A stretch of DNA of 44,340 nt from an uncultured Bartonella sp. (GCF_945285465.1 NZ_CALYQK010000011.1:1-44340), one strand, 5' to 3'. Positions 8,388 through 19,459 are shown, counted from the first letter of the stretch. Notes: generated by a model from the sequence alone, not told the origin. Program-made: numbers and translations.

Positions 8388-8742
8388 ACATCAACATTCT
8401 ATACCAGAACAGCAAGGCTTTTAGCATATTCATTTCAAGATACAAGCACAAACTTATGAATTTTTTATCAGAAGCGATATCGGTGCACCGATAGCAGACG
8501 CGATGGTACCATTAGAATAATTATAAAATGTATGTAGCGAAATTGCACAAGCCTAAGTTCATATTTTAAAAATTATTATTCGACAAAGGGGGATGAAGCT
8601 GCAAAGATTATCAAAAAAGTCGGGAAGACCGCCTCTGCCTATTGGTAAAATCGCCCAACGCTGCTACATTAAAGGTAACAACAAATGATGAAGTGTCCGT
8701 TTTGAGGAAATGGTTCGACGGCATTTTTAAGGAAAGAAGAAC
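8388..8742. other. Intergenic region between tRNA-Gln and ppx-like gene
   Basis: About 355 bp between two divergently transcribed genes. It should hold the tRNA-Gln promoter (minus strand) and the promoter of the phosphatase gene (plus strand). No strong consensus promoter could be assigned by eye, and no gene or repeat was found. Confidence 0.4.
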
Positions 8743-10209
8743 ATGACTCCGTTGATCGAAACCTTAAAAGGGTCGGAGCGGGGGACGGCCGGCGGAACTG
8801 ATGCGAGTGCTTTGCATAACCGCTTGGAAAGGCACAAAAATGGTGACGGGCAGTCGCCCGCGGTGGGGTCTTATGCTGTTCCTCTAGTTAAAAAAAAGCG
8901 CGCAAGGCGGCGCCAGAAAGGAAAACTGGCCGTTTGCGATGGTGGCCAGCACGAGAACGATGCAAAGAAAGACGCCTGCGAGAGTGTTCAGGATAAAAGC
9001 CCTCACGAAAATGCGCCGGAAAAACTTCGTCACCATAAAAAGCGGTCGCGGAAATCTCATTTGTTTACAAGATCAAAAGAAACGACTGTTTTTCCTGACG
9101 TGACCAAGCAGGAAAAAGGCGAAAAAAAACGGAAAAAGCCAACGAGATTTCCCCATATTGATGGCGAACATGCACCTCTTTATGCTGCTCTTGATCTTGG
9201 AACAAATAATTGTAGGCTTCTTATCGCTGCGCCGACAAAGCCCGGTCATTTCCACGTTGTCGATGCGTTTTCGCGGATTGTGCGTCTGGGAGAGGGACTA
9301 AGCAAAAGTGGACGTCTGAATGAAAATGCCATGAACCGTGCCATCGAGGCGTTGAAAATCTGTCGGTCCAAACTGGATCAACGACCGATCAGGCAGTGCC
9401 GGCTTATTGCAACGGAGGCTTGCCGTTCTGCCGAAAACGGGCAAAGCTTTATTGAGCGCGTTGCCGCGGAAACCGGAATTAATCTGGAAATTATCGATCG
9501 CGAAACTGAAGCACGTCTTGCTGTTGCCGGATGTGGAACATTGGTCGAACAAGACACGGATGCAATCGTTGTATTTGATATAGGTGGCGGATCATCAGAA
9601 ATCGTTTTGATCGACCGGTCAAAGCGGCGTTCTCCACGCCTTGCTGAACATATTATAGCCTGGACATCCTTGCCGGTGGGCGTCATAACTTTGGCCGAGA
9701 GATTTGGTGGGGGTAATGTCAGCACCGAAGATTTTGATAACATGAAGGCTTTTGTCCGCGAATTGTTGTATGATTTTCAAGGGCGCGACAAATTGGGGGC
9801 ATTGGCCAAAAGTCCTCATTTCCACTTATTAGGCACATCCGGTACTGTAACAACGCTTGCCGGCATTCACCTAAAATTGGCGCGCTATGACCGCCGCTTG
9901 ATTGATGGCATATGGCTTAACAATGATGATGTCGAGCGCATGACCAAGCGTTTGCTTTCGTGGAATCTGGCTGAACGCATGGCTAATCCTTGTATCGGGC
10001 ATGATCGGGCCGATCTTGTTCTTGCCGGCTGCGCAATTCTCGACGTTATTCGTGAAGAGTGGCCAAGTGACCGTTTGCGAGTGGCAGATCGCGGATTGCG
10101 TGAAGGAATATTGACCGAGTTAATGTCGCGGGATGGAGCATGGAGAAAGTGCAGAAAGTCGAACGCGCGCTTTCTTTTCCGCAAAAAACGTGAAAGTGAA
10201 CATCTATGA
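8743..10209 (+). CDS. Ppx/GppA family phosphatase with long basic N-terminal extension
   Basis: Exopolyphosphatase / guanosine-pentaphosphate phosphatase family, of the ASKHA (actin-like ATPase) fold. The catalytic module begins near residue 146: phosphate-1 motif [16 protein letters not shown] (147-162), a central [14 protein letters not shown] motif that binds the phosphate chain, and [15 protein letters not shown] downstream. Residues 1-145 are an unusual Lys/Arg/His-rich, low-hydrophobicity extension, probably disordered and possibly polyanion-binding. The start ATG follows AGGAAAGAAG. The stop overlaps the rlmE start by 4 bp, so the two are coupled. The substrate (polyphosphate or pppGpp) cannot be told from sequence. 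Confidence 0.92.
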   Translation: MTPLIETLKGSERGTAGGTDASALHNRLERHKNGDGQSPAVGSYAVPLVKKKRARRRQKGKLAVCDGGQHENDAKKDACESVQDKSPHENAPEKLRHHKKRSRKSHLFTRSKETTVFPDVTKQEKGEKKRKKPTRFPHIDGEHAPLYAALDLGTNNCRLLIAAPTKPGHFHVVDAFSRIVRLGEGLSKSGRLNENAMNRAIEALKICRSKLDQRPIRQCRLIATEACRSAENGQSFIERVAAETGINLEIIDRETEARLAVAGCGTLVEQDTDAIVVFDIGGGSSEIVLIDRSKRRSPRLAEHIIAWTSLPVGVITLAERFGGGNVSTEDFDNMKAFVRELLYDFQGRDKLGALAKSPHFHLLGTSGTVTTLAGIHLKLARYDRRLIDGIWLNNDDVERMTKRLLSWNLAERMANPCIGHDRADLVLAGCAILDVIREEWPSDRLRVADRGLREGILTELMSRDGAWRKCRKSNARFLFRKKRESEHL

Positions 10210-10928
10210 CGACAAAAAAAACAGGTTCGCATGCTGGTGGGCGCGGTGGTTCGGGGTCACATGTCCTTCATACGAGAGTTAAAAAAAAGGCCGGAACAAT
10301 TAAAGCGTCGTCGCGTCGCTGGTTGGAACGTCATCTGAATGATCCTTATGTGCACCAATCGAAAATTGACGGTTATCGCTCACGTGCGGCCTATAAGCTG
10401 ATCGAGATCAATGAACGCTATAATCTTTTAAAAAAAGGTCAGAAAATTATTGATCTTGGTGCTGCCCCGGGGGGATGGTGCCAAGTGGCTGCGCGCATTG
10501 TGGGTTCAAGTAACGATCATCCATCGGTTGTTGGTATTGACTATCTGCATGTTGATCCGTTGCCCGGCGTTGCAATGTTGGAAATGGACTTTCTCGCTGA
10601 TGATGCCCCACAAAAGCTCATTGAAACTTTGGGAGCCAAACCTGATCTGGTTATTTCCGATATGGCCGCGCCGACGATCGGACATCGTCAGACCGATCAT
10701 ATACGCACAATCCATCTATGTGAGGTGGCAGCAGATTTTGCTATATCAGTGCTAAAGCCCGGCGGACATTTTTTAGCCAAGACCTTTCAAGGTGGTGCCG
10801 AAAATGAGTTGCTGACCACTTTAAAACAGAATTTTAAAAAAGTCTATCATGTCAAACCGCCGGCAAGTCGTGCCGAATCTGTCGAGCTTTATTTACTCGC
10901 GTGTGATTTTAAAGGCAACAACAGCTGA
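10206..10928 (+). CDS. rlmE: 23S rRNA (uridine-2552-2'-O)-methyltransferase RlmE
   Basis: FtsJ/RrmJ-type SAM-dependent 2'-O-methyltransferase that modifies U2552 in the A-loop of 23S rRNA during late 50S assembly. The catalytic K-D-K-E tetrad can be placed at K64 (SRAAYKL), D152 (ISDMAAP), K192 (LAKTFQGG) and E227 (RAESVELY), with spacings close to the E. coli enzyme. The SAM loop is [11 protein letters not shown] at 83-93. The first 30 residues are a basic Gly/Lys/His-rich tail common in alphaproteobacterial homologues. It is coupled to the upstream phosphatase gene by a 4-bp overlap, and no terminator was seen directly after it. Confidence 0.96.
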   Translation: MTTKKTGSHAGGRGGSGSHVLHTRVKKKAGTIKASSRRWLERHLNDPYVHQSKIDGYRSRAAYKLIEINERYNLLKKGQKIIDLGAAPGGWCQVAARIVGSSNDHPSVVGIDYLHVDPLPGVAMLEMDFLADDAPQKLIETLGAKPDLVISDMAAPTIGHRQTDHIRTIHLCEVAADFAISVLKPGGHFLAKTFQGGAENELLTTLKQNFKKVYHVKPPASRAESVELYLLACDFKGNNS

Positions 10929-11064
10929 TTACGGCTTTGTAAACGAAAAATTTGCATACCTCGTTGGTCAATAGATGACAGCAACAATGAACGAATTTTC
11001 TTAATTCCGGCAGAGATGCTTTGGATTGGTGTAACCCGACATTTTCTGTCAGCCATCAGGCAAG

Positions 11065-11087
11065 AAAAAAATAGCCAGCTGCCTGGC
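11065..11087 (-). terminator. Orphan minus-strand intrinsic terminator-like hairpin
   Basis: Read on the minus strand, GCCAG-GCAG-CTGGC (11087-11074) forms a 5-bp GC-rich stem with a 4-base loop. It is followed at once by TATTTTTTT (to 11065). This is the classic shape of a rho-independent terminator, but no minus-strand gene lies upstream of it. It may end an unrecognised small RNA or be a remnant. Confidence 0.4.
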
Positions 11088-11339
11088 GGTTGCGGCCCGA
11101 TTGTTGGGAATTATCGTCACAGAAAATTGGCAAAAACGGTCTTATGTTTTATTCTTATGTCTTATTATATCATCCAGTTATTATTCAATTGATGAAAAAT
11201 AGGTTGTCGAATGGCAAGCCATCGCTAGGGCTCTTAGGTCAGGCAATGTTTCACCTAATGAAAAGTTGATGGCTAAAGGAAACAGCAAGAGCAAAAACCT
11301 GACACGAAATTTCCCGATCGGCGAAGATAATAGCATTCG

Positions 11340-11375
11340 TTAGGAAGTTAATTAGGAAGTTAATTAAAGCGTTAA
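11340..11375. repeat. 12-bp tandem repeat upstream of obgE
   Basis: TTAGGAAGTTAA occurs twice in direct succession (11340-11351 and 11352-11363). A diverged third unit, TTAAAGCGTTAA, follows at 11364-11375. The unit junctions create TTAATTA motifs. The array lies about 75 bp before the obgE start, in the likely promoter or leader region. Confidence 0.85.
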
Positions 11376-12470
<1,095 letters not shown>

Positions 12471-12476
12471 GCCTTT

Positions 12477-13601
12477 ATGGTGCAGAATATAAAACAGCTT
12501 GGCCACTATAAACGTATTGTTGTCAAGATCGGATCTGCTCTTCTTGTCGATCGTACCAATGGCCTTAAAGAAGAATGGCTTGATAGTCTCGTCGACGATG
12601 TGGCAAGTCTGGCGGCAAAAGGGGTCGAGATTATTATCGTTTCATCGGGTGCTATTGCATTGGGGCGCACATTGCTGAAGTTGCCGACAGGCCCGTTAAA
12701 ACTTGAGCAAAGTCAGGCCTGTGCGGCAATCGGGCAGATAGAACTTGCCAAAGCTTATGGTGAGGCACTATTGAAACATGGATTAATGACAGGGCAAATT
12801 CTTCTGACACTGGTCGACACTGAAGAACGTCGGCATTATCTTAATGCCCGCGCCACTATCAATACGCTGTTACATTTTGGTGCGGTGCCGGTTGTTAACG
12901 AGAACGATACGGTTGCAACAAGTGAAATCCGCTATGGCGACAATGACCGGCTTGCTGCGCGTGTCGCCACAATGATGGGTGCAGATCTGCTTATCTTATT
13001 ATCAGATATTGACGGGCTTTATTCGGCACCACCCCATCTTGATGAACATTCACAGTTTATTCCTTATATACGCGCGATCAATCCTGCTATCGAAAGAATG
13101 GCGGGGGCAGCAGCTTCGGAACTTTCGCGTGGAGGCATGAAAACAAAACTCGACGCGGGGAAAATTGCCAACCAGGCGGGTACGGCAATGGTTATTACTT
13201 CGGGAAAACGGTTTTCACCGCTTCGTGCCATTGATGCAGGGGAACGGGCGAGCTTTTTTGCGGCAAGCGATAAACCGGTAAGTGCTTGGAAAACGTGGAT
13301 TTCAGGTCAGCTTGATCCATCTGGGATTCTGAAAATTGATCAAGGTGCAGTGCAGGCATTAAAAGCAGGAAAATCGCTTCTTGCTGCCGGTGTTGTTGCT
13401 GCCGAAGGCGATTTTCACGATGGCGATACTGTTGCCATTGTTGACGAGAAGAACCTTGAAGTTGCACGAGGCCTGGTAAGCTACGATCGGGAAGAGGTTG
13501 ACCGCATTATAGGATTGAAAAATTCACAAATAGAAGCTGTTCTCGGCTACGAGCCGAGGTCGGCAATGGTTCACCGCAACGATATGGTTTTGCGAAACTA
13601 A
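12477..13601 (+). CDS. proB: Glutamate 5-kinase ProB
   Basis: First enzyme of proline synthesis, phosphorylating glutamate with ATP. The amino-acid kinase domain begins with [15 protein letters not shown] and includes [25 protein letters not shown] and a [13 protein letters not shown] segment that binds the nucleotide. The C-terminal 100 residues or so are a PUA domain ([20 protein letters not shown]). The length of 374 matches the two-domain form. The start ATG lies 6 bp after obgE, within the obg-proB-proA order conserved in Rhizobiales. A hairpin directly after the stop may reduce read-through to proA. Confidence 0.97.
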   Translation: MVQNIKQLGHYKRIVVKIGSALLVDRTNGLKEEWLDSLVDDVASLAAKGVEIIIVSSGAIALGRTLLKLPTGPLKLEQSQACAAIGQIELAKAYGEALLKHGLMTGQILLTLVDTEERRHYLNARATINTLLHFGAVPVVNENDTVATSEIRYGDNDRLAARVATMMGADLLILLSDIDGLYSAPPHLDEHSQFIPYIRAINPAIERMAGAAASELSRGGMKTKLDAGKIANQAGTAMVITSGKRFSPLRAIDAGERASFFAASDKPVSAWKTWISGQLDPSGILKIDQGAVQALKAGKSLLAAGVVAAEGDFHDGDTVAIVDEKNLEVARGLVSYDREEVDRIIGLKNSQIEAVLGYEPRSAMVHRNDMVLRN

Positions 13602-13607
13602 GTCCAT

Positions 13608-13628
13608 AAAACCGTGCACCACCGTTTT
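13608..13628 (+). terminator. Probable intrinsic terminator after proB
   Basis: AAAACCGTG (13608-13616), loop CAC, then CACCGTTTT (13620-13628) form a 9-bp stem with one mismatch. The T-rich sequence ATTTATTT follows. It sits 7 bp after the proB stop. The stem is imperfect, so termination may be partial. Confidence 0.5.
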
Positions 13629-13743
13629 ATTTATTTCATTGGTATAAAAGCTGTCTGGCGATAATTTTATTATTTTTATATTGAGTCATAGCGTTTGATA
13701 TGGCTAACTCGTTTCTCACATTCATTTATATGGAAAACGAATT

Positions 13744-15003
13744 ATGGACAGGTTGCACGATACGCTTTTAACAATGGGAAAAAATGCTCTTAAGGCAGCG
13801 GGAATATTGGCATTAGCCTCGTCAGAACAAAAGCGCAGTGCTTTGGAAGCCATAGCCGATAGTATCGAAAAAAATACACCCGACATTTTATCAGCAAATG
13901 CCCTTGATATAAAACATGGCCGTCAAAACGCAATGAGTGCGGCATTGATTGATCGGCTTCTACTTGATGAAAAACGGGTTCGTTCGATTGGCGAGGCGGT
14001 GCGCGTGATAGCCAGCCTTCCTGATCCGGTTGGCGAAATTATCAGTGAGTGGAAACGGCCAAACGGTCTGACAATCCAGCGTGTGCGCACCCCTTTAGGC
14101 GTCATCGGTGTCATATATGAAAGCAGACCGAATGTGACAGCTGATGCTGGTGCTTTGTGCTTGAAGGCAGGCAATGCGGTAATCCTTCGTGGCGGTTCGG
14201 ATAGTTTTTCTTCCTGCAAAGCAATTCATGCCGCAATGGTTTTGGGCTTGGAGGCAGCTGGTTTGCCGCAAACAGCCATCCAGTTTGTCGACACGGTCGA
14301 TCGCGATGCTGTGGGGGAACTTTTGACCGGTCTTGATGGTTCTCTTGATGTTCTGGTGCCAAGGGGCGGAAAAAGCCTTGTTGCCCGTGTGCAAAAAGAA
14401 GCTCGTATTCCAGTGTTTTCCCACCTTGAAGGCTTATGCCATATTTACATTGATAAATCGGCTGATCTTGATATGGCCAAAAAAATAGTCATCAATGCAA
14501 AGCTCAGGCGTAGCGGCATTTGCGGTGCTGTCGAGACGGTTTTGATTGATCGGGCGATTGTCGATAAAGTTGTTCCGGTAATGAGTGCCTTGCAACACGC
14601 CGGATGTGAAATTCGCGCAAGTGAAGACCTTGTTGGCAAAATACCGGGTGCAACAACAGCAACAGACGAAGATTGGTCGACCGAATATCTCGACGCCATA
14701 GTTTCAGTTAAAACAGTTGATGGTGTGCAAGGGGCGATAGATCACATTAACCGCTATTCCTCGCATCATACCGAATCCATTATTGCCGAGGATGAAAAGG
14801 CGGTGCAATTGTTTTTTAAATCGCTTGATTCGGCAATATTAATGCATAATGCATCGACACAATTTGCCGATGGTGGCGAGTTTGGTTTTGGCGGGGAAAT
14901 CGGAATTGCCACTGGCAAGATGCATGCGCGTGGGCCTATCGGTGTCGAACAGTTGACGACTTTTCAATATCATGTCATTGGCAACGGGCAGATACGCCCT
15001 TGA
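13744..15003 (+). CDS. proA: Gamma-glutamyl phosphate reductase ProA
   Basis: Second proline biosynthesis enzyme: NADPH-dependent reduction of gamma-glutamyl phosphate to glutamate semialdehyde. It is an aldehyde-dehydrogenase-fold protein with the ProA signatures [20 protein letters not shown], the cofactor region [12 protein letters not shown], the catalytic cysteine in [11 protein letters not shown], and [19 protein letters not shown] near the C-terminus. The length of 419 is standard. A 142-bp gap separates it from proB, so it may have its own promoter. Its TGA stop overlaps the TTG start of nadD by 4 bp (TTGA), implying coupled translation. Confidence 0.97.
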   Translation: MDRLHDTLLTMGKNALKAAGILALASSEQKRSALEAIADSIEKNTPDILSANALDIKHGRQNAMSAALIDRLLLDEKRVRSIGEAVRVIASLPDPVGEIISEWKRPNGLTIQRVRTPLGVIGVIYESRPNVTADAGALCLKAGNAVILRGGSDSFSSCKAIHAAMVLGLEAAGLPQTAIQFVDTVDRDAVGELLTGLDGSLDVLVPRGGKSLVARVQKEARIPVFSHLEGLCHIYIDKSADLDMAKKIVINAKLRRSGICGAVETVLIDRAIVDKVVPVMSALQHAGCEIRASEDLVGKIPGATTATDEDWSTEYLDAIVSVKTVDGVQGAIDHINRYSSHHTESIIAEDEKAVQLFFKSLDSAILMHNASTQFADGGEFGFGGEIGIATGKMHARGPIGVEQLTTFQYHVIGNGQIRP

Positions 15004-15614
15004 AAGATTTGTTTTTATTCAAAAATCGTCTGCCGTCTTGTGGGCGCGGCAATTGCATCGGCCTTTTCGGCGGGTCGTTCAACCCACCGCATGAAGGGCA
15101 TTTGCTCGTTGCAAAAATTGCGTTACAGCGCCTCAAGCTCGACCAATTGTGGTGGATGGTGACACCCGGAAACCCCTTGAAGGATCAGAAAGATCTTCTT
15201 TCTGTTGACGAACGAATATGTTTAAGTGAAAAACTTGCCGAAGATCCACGGATAAAAATTACCGGCTTTGAACAAAAAATCCGCTCATATAAAACCGTGT
15301 CGACAATCGAGTATATTTTAGCTCATCATAAAGATGTCCATTTTGTTTGGGTTATGGGGGCAGACAGTCTGAAATCTTTTCACCACTGGCATAAATGGCG
15401 TGAGATTGTGGCTATGATACCGATTGCGATTATTGACCGGCCGGACGCTCGTATGTCGGCGCTGTTTTCACCAATGGCAGAAACTTTCAGCCGTTTTCGC
15501 GTTAAAGACTATGATATAGCCGCTTTACCTTACAAAAAACCGCCAGCGTGGGGATATATTCACGGCAAACGTTCATATGCATCTTCCACGAAATTAAGGC
15601 AGAAAACTTTGTAA
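15000..15614 (+). CDS. nadD: Nicotinate-nucleotide adenylyltransferase NadD
   Basis: Joins nicotinate mononucleotide and ATP to give deamido-NAD. The nucleotidyltransferase motif [15 protein letters not shown] contains the catalytic HxGH-type loop. [12 protein letters not shown] and VWVMGADSL are further NadD markers, and a SSTKLR motif ends the fold. The length of 204 fits. The start is TTG 15000, overlapping the proA stop. An N-terminal stretch of about 20 residues precedes the beta-1 strand, as in other Rhizobiales homologues. It belongs to the conserved proA-nadD-rsfS-rlmH run. Confidence 0.95.
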   Translation: MKDLFLFKNRLPSCGRGNCIGLFGGSFNPPHEGHLLVAKIALQRLKLDQLWWMVTPGNPLKDQKDLLSVDERICLSEKLAEDPRIKITGFEQKIRSYKTVSTIEYILAHHKDVHFVWVMGADSLKSFHHWHKWREIVAMIPIAIIDRPDARMSALFSPMAETFSRFRVKDYDIAALPYKKPPAWGYIHGKRSYASSTKLRQKTL

Positions 15615-15752
15615 ATTATCAGAAATATACGATACATTTATGCAAGGAAAATGGCATAAGTGGTAATTTTTCTTGAAAAAAAGCGTTAATTCTGCGACGA
15701 TAAACGCTAAGAAATATTCTATTTTGAAGGAAATAATCAAGCAGATTGAAAG

Positions 15753-16211
15753 GTGAATAATCTGAAAAATTCTCAAGCTAATGCTCAAGAACAATCTAGA
15801 AAAAAATCCGTTATATGCGGTCGTTCGACCACAAATGACAAGGTAGGGGCGCTGGTTCAGGAAAAATTGGACCGTGTTGTGTCGAGTCTGGAGGAATCGA
15901 AAGGTGAAGATATTAGAACAATAGATCTTCGCGGCAGGTCGCCGCTTGCCGACTTTATGGTGATAGCATCGGGGCGCTCGCAACGACATGTTTCGGCATT
16001 GGCCGACCATCTTTTGACAGCAATGAAGGTTAAAAATGCCGGAAATATCAGGGTTGAAGGACTAACCGAAGGCAATTGGGTGCTTATTGATTGTGGCGAT
16101 ATTATCGTTCATCTTTTTCGCCCGGAAGCACGGGAATTCTATAACCTCGAAAAGATATGGATTATTCCTGATATTGAGGCGCCAGTAGTCAAGGGGGCGG
16201 GAGCAAATTGA
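15753..16211 (+). CDS. rsfS: Ribosome silencing factor RsfS
   Basis: Iojap/RsfS/DUF143 protein that binds L14 on the 50S subunit and blocks subunit joining during starvation. The core starts near residue 34 (LVQEKLDRVVSSLEESKGED) and includes DLRGRSPLADFMVIASGRSQ, GLTEGNWVLIDCGD and HLFRPEAREFYNLEKIW. The start is GTG 15753, the only usual start between an in-frame stop at 15747-15749 and the core. A GAAAGG stretch touches it, so the ribosome-binding site is poorly placed and the first 30 residues are uncertain. It is followed after one base by rlmH. Confidence 0.93.
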   Translation: MNNLKNSQANAQEQSRKKSVICGRSTTNDKVGALVQEKLDRVVSSLEESKGEDIRTIDLRGRSPLADFMVIASGRSQRHVSALADHLLTAMKVKNAGNIRVEGLTEGNWVLIDCGDIIVHLFRPEAREFYNLEKIWIIPDIEAPVVKGAGAN

Positions 16212-16212
16212 C

Positions 16213-16695
16213 ATGCAAATTTCGGTGTTTGCTGTCGGACGGATGAAAAAAGGCCCCGAGCAAGAGCTTGCCAACCGCTATTTTGAGCGGTTTTCAAAAT
16301 TGGCTCCTTCTTTGGGGCTTAATTTTCTCAATGTCCATGAAATAACCGAGAGCAGGCTGCAAAACGCCAATCAAAGAATGGAAGAAGAAGGAGCCAAACT
16401 TATCGAAAGTTTGCCGGACAACAGCCGTCTGATTGTTCTTGATGAACGGGGAAAGTCGGTGTCTTCTGTTATTTTCTCTGAAAGTTTTCAAAACTGGCGT
16501 GATGCTGGTACAAAACATATAACGGTTGCGCTTGGCGGGCCAGACGGGCATTGCAAAAAAGTGCGCGAGCGGGCTGATCTATTACTGTCATTCGGGGCAA
16601 TGACATGGCCGCACCAGATTGCACGTATTTTGCTCAGTGAACAACTTTACCGAATGGCAACTATTTTAAGTGGTCATCCTTATCATCGTGTTTGA
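16213..16695 (+). CDS. rlmH: 23S rRNA (pseudouridine-1915-N3)-methyltransferase RlmH
   Basis: SPOUT-class methyltransferase that modifies pseudouridine 1915 in helix 69 of the assembled 70S ribosome. It shows the typical VGRMKKGPEQELANRYFER start, LDERGK, the knotted SAM-binding part VALGGPDGH, and the ending LLLSFGAMTWPHQIARILLS followed by EQLYRMATILSGHPYHR. The 160 residues are family-normal. It starts 1 bp after rsfS, so the pair is one translation unit, both acting on the large ribosomal subunit. Confidence 0.97.
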   Translation: MQISVFAVGRMKKGPEQELANRYFERFSKLAPSLGLNFLNVHEITESRLQNANQRMEEEGAKLIESLPDNSRLIVLDERGKSVSSVIFSESFQNWRDAGTKHITVALGGPDGHCKKVRERADLLLSFGAMTWPHQIARILLSEQLYRMATILSGHPYHRV

Positions 16696-16790
16696 GGATT
16701 TAAGTCGCAAAATTCAGCCTTGTTAACGCCGTCTTAGGGGAAAAGTGTATAAATTTCTTAGCAAACAAGCAAGGCATTGCAATTGGCACA

Positions 16791-18059
16791 ATGATACTAC
16801 AGTCAACCTTCAGATATTTAGGACATTCTCTTTCCCTGAAGTTTTTGGGTATCATGGTTTTGTGCATTCTAATTTTGTCTTCTTCACCGTGTTTTTCCGA
16901 AGATAATAAAAACAGGGATGCAGCCACTAAAGCACTGAGCGATATCCGCCAGACAATGACATTGTCACAGCAAAAAGTTTCGGAATTGGCAAGTCAGGTC
17001 GATAGTTTAAAGAAAGATCAACGAACGCTCACTTCAGAACTTGTCAATGCGGCCAAGAGCGAGCGTGAGGTTGCCGAAAAAATAGCTGCAAGCGAGGAAA
17101 AGCTCAAAAAACTCTTGGATGACAAGTTAAAAATCGGTAAAAATCTTGAAAGCCGGCGTGGCGAATTTTCAGAGGTATTGGCAGCGCTTGAACGTATGGG
17201 TTTAAATCCTCCGCCAGCAATTCTGATTGAACCCGACGATGCGCTCAAATCTGTGCGCAGTGCTGCGGTTCTTGGAACATTGGTGCCCGAAATGCGTGAA
17301 AAAACGCTGGCACTTTCGGCAAGTTTAAAGGAATTGACAAACGTTGAACAAGCAATTGTTAGCGAACGTGACCAGATGAGAAATCAGGTTCAATTACAGG
17401 CCGAACAACAAAAACGCTTAACGTTATTGCTTGAAGAAAAGGCAAAGTTGCAAAAGACTTCCGAAGAAGAGCTGTCATCACAAAGAACAGCAATTTTTGC
17501 CCTTGCCGAAAAGGCAAAATCGCTTGAAGACCTGCTGTCGGAGCTCGAGCGCCAATCGCGCCAGCAAGAGGCGCGGGCACCGTTGCCACGGCAGGATAGC
17601 GAGCTGTTACGCAACCTTGATTTTGAGGGCAAGAAAAATAGCCTTTTATTGCCGACTTCGGGAAAAATCATACAAAAATTCGGATCGAATAATGGTGCGG
17701 TTCTGGGCGATACGATAGAAACAATGCCCGGTGCTATTGTAACAGCACCGGTTGATAGTGTTGTCGCTTATGCCGGTGCTTTTCGTTCCTATGGACAGCT
17801 TGTTATCCTTGATACCGGCCAAAATTATCATATATTGCTTGCTGGTATGGACAAGATCAATGTTGTTCAGGGACAATTTTTGCTTTCCGGTGAACCGTTA
17901 GGAGCGATGGGTAATCAACAAATTGCTAGCGCTACATCTTTGGATATAGGCAAAAGTGCTCCAATGCTTTACATTGAGTTTAGAAAACAAGGTAAACCTG
18001 TAAATCCGGCGCCCTGGTGGGTAGCCGGTAAGTCGGGAAGGAACCAGAATGATTCGTAA
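16791..18059 (+). CDS. EnvC-like murein hydrolase activator (degenerate LytM domain)
   Basis: Exported cell-wall protein. An N-terminal hydrophobic signal (about residues 17-36, ending near CFSED) leads into a long coiled coil (roughly 45-270, many Lys/Glu/Gln heptads). The M23/LytM-type domain occupies the last 130 residues. Active LytM enzymes carry HxxxD and HxH zinc ligands. Here the first site reads GDTIE and the last reads LYIEF, so the zinc site is lost, while a histidine remains in NYHILLAG. This pattern fits EnvC-type activators of amidases rather than a hydrolase. It overlaps ctpA by 11 bp, a pairing conserved in Rhizobiales. Confidence 0.88.
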   Translation: MILQSTFRYLGHSLSLKFLGIMVLCILILSSSPCFSEDNKNRDAATKALSDIRQTMTLSQQKVSELASQVDSLKKDQRTLTSELVNAAKSEREVAEKIAASEEKLKKLLDDKLKIGKNLESRRGEFSEVLAALERMGLNPPPAILIEPDDALKSVRSAAVLGTLVPEMREKTLALSASLKELTNVEQAIVSERDQMRNQVQLQAEQQKRLTLLLEEKAKLQKTSEEELSSQRTAIFALAEKAKSLEDLLSELERQSRQQEARAPLPRQDSELLRNLDFEGKKNSLLLPTSGKIIQKFGSNNGAVLGDTIETMPGAIVTAPVDSVVAYAGAFRSYGQLVILDTGQNYHILLAGMDKINVVQGQFLLSGEPLGAMGNQQIASATSLDIGKSAPMLYIEFRKQGKPVNPAPWWVAGKSGRNQNDS

Positions 18060-19359
18060 AATAACTGTTTTAGCTGCCGGTGCATTGCTGGGCGCAAGTT
18101 CGATGATTATGATGCAATCCTTTGCCGCCAATAGCGAAGGAGATACCTATAAACAGCTCGCAATTTTTGGCGATGTATTCGAGCGCGTGCGGGCACAATA
18201 TGTCACAGTACCCGATGATAAGAAACTTATCGAAAATGCGATTAACGGCATGCTCACGTCCCTTGATCCGCATTCATCCTATATGAATGCCGAGGAAGCC
18301 AAGGATATGCGTGTTTCCACCAAAGGTGAATTCGGTGGTTTGGGAATAGAAGTGACAATGGAAAATGACCTTATCAAGGTTGTTTCACCAATGGATGATA
18401 CGCCCGCTGCCAAAGCGGGTGTTTTGGCAGGAGACCTTATTTCCAAAATCGACGACGAGCAGGTGCGTGGGCAGACATTAAACGATGCTGTCAGCAAAAT
18501 GCGCGGCGAAGTGGGCAAGCCGATTAAATTGACAATTATCCGCAACGGCGTTGACAAGCCGCTGGAAATTACGGTTGTGCGCGATATTATCAAAGTAAAA
18601 GCCGTTAAATATCGTGTCGAGGGTGATATTGGTTATTTACGGATTATCCAGTTTAGCGAACAGACCTATGATGACCTTCAGGCTGCAATTAAAGACATCC
18701 AGTCAAAAATTCCCGCCGACAAGCTGAAAGGATATGTTCTGGACTTGCGGTTGAACCCGGGTGGTCTGCTTGATCAGGCTGTCAGTGTTTCGGATGCTTT
18801 CTTGAATAAGGGAGAGATTGTTTCCACCCGCGGCAGAGATGAAGCAGAGGTGATGCGCTTTGACGCAAAATCGGGCGATATCATCAATGGAAAACCATTG
18901 ATCGTTCTTATCAATGGTGGTTCGGCAAGTGCTTCGGAAATTGTTGCCGGTGCCCTGCAAGATCATCGACGTGCCACGGTCTTGGGCACGCAGTCTTTTG
19001 GTAAAGGCTCTGTCCAGACTATTATTCCACTTGGCGATAATGGTGCACTGCGCTTGACCACAGCGCTTTATTATACGCCGTCGGGTGCATCAATTCAGGG
19101 TAAAGGAATTACACCTGACATAAAAGTCGACCAGCCTTTGCCTGACGAATACAAAGGCTACGATGTGAATTTGGGTGAATCAGAGTTGAAAGGACATATC
19201 AAGGGCAATCAGGAAGATGATAAGGGCTCTGGTTCAGCCGCCTTTGTTCCGAAAGATCCCAAAGATGATATTCAGCTCAACGAGGCCTACAAGCTTCTTC
19301 GTGGTGAAATGGCAAACGCAGCATTTCCACCAGATCCGCAAAAAGGTGTGCCTAATTGA
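18049..19359 (+). CDS. ctpA: Carboxy-terminal processing protease CtpA (S41)
   Basis: Periplasmic serine protease that trims or degrades envelope proteins. An N-terminal signal (cleavage near SFA-AN, residue 26) is followed by a PDZ domain (about 90-180, EFGGLGIEV). The S41 core holds GSASASEIVAGAL and SFGKGSVQT. The catalytic dyad is best placed at S294 and K319, 25 residues apart as in Prc and CtpB. The Asp/Glu/Lys-rich tail after 380 is less conserved. It overlaps the envC-like gene by 11 bp, suggesting that protease and activator are co-produced. A strong terminator follows the stop. Confidence 0.95.
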   Translation: MIRKITVLAAGALLGASSMIMMQSFAANSEGDTYKQLAIFGDVFERVRAQYVTVPDDKKLIENAINGMLTSLDPHSSYMNAEEAKDMRVSTKGEFGGLGIEVTMENDLIKVVSPMDDTPAAKAGVLAGDLISKIDDEQVRGQTLNDAVSKMRGEVGKPIKLTIIRNGVDKPLEITVVRDIIKVKAVKYRVEGDIGYLRIIQFSEQTYDDLQAAIKDIQSKIPADKLKGYVLDLRLNPGGLLDQAVSVSDAFLNKGEIVSTRGRDEAEVMRFDAKSGDIINGKPLIVLINGGSASASEIVAGALQDHRRATVLGTQSFGKGSVQTIIPLGDNGALRLTTALYYTPSGASIQGKGITPDIKVDQPLPDEYKGYDVNLGESELKGHIKGNQEDDKGSGSAAFVPKDPKDDIQLNEAYKLLRGEMANAAFPPDPQKGVPN

Positions 19360-19366
19360 AAGCGAT

Positions 19367-19391
19367 AAAAAACGCGATTTTCGCGTTTTTT
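19367..19391 (+). terminator. Intrinsic terminator after ctpA
   Basis: AAAAAACGCGA (19367-19377), loop TTT, then TCGCGTTTTTT (19381-19391) make a perfect 11-bp stem. The downstream arm itself supplies the T tract, continuing as ATTTTA. It lies 8 bp after the ctpA stop and should end the transcript before rppH. Confidence 0.9.
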
Positions 19392-19459
19392 ATTTTAGAA
19401 AATATGGGTGGTAATAGTCCGTCCGGTTTTTACCAAATCTGAAAACTAAAGGTGGCGCG

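Noticed and set aside
8215-8451. Minus-strand 78-residue reading frame
   Set aside because: It contains the whole tRNA-Gln gene, so it is not a protein gene.
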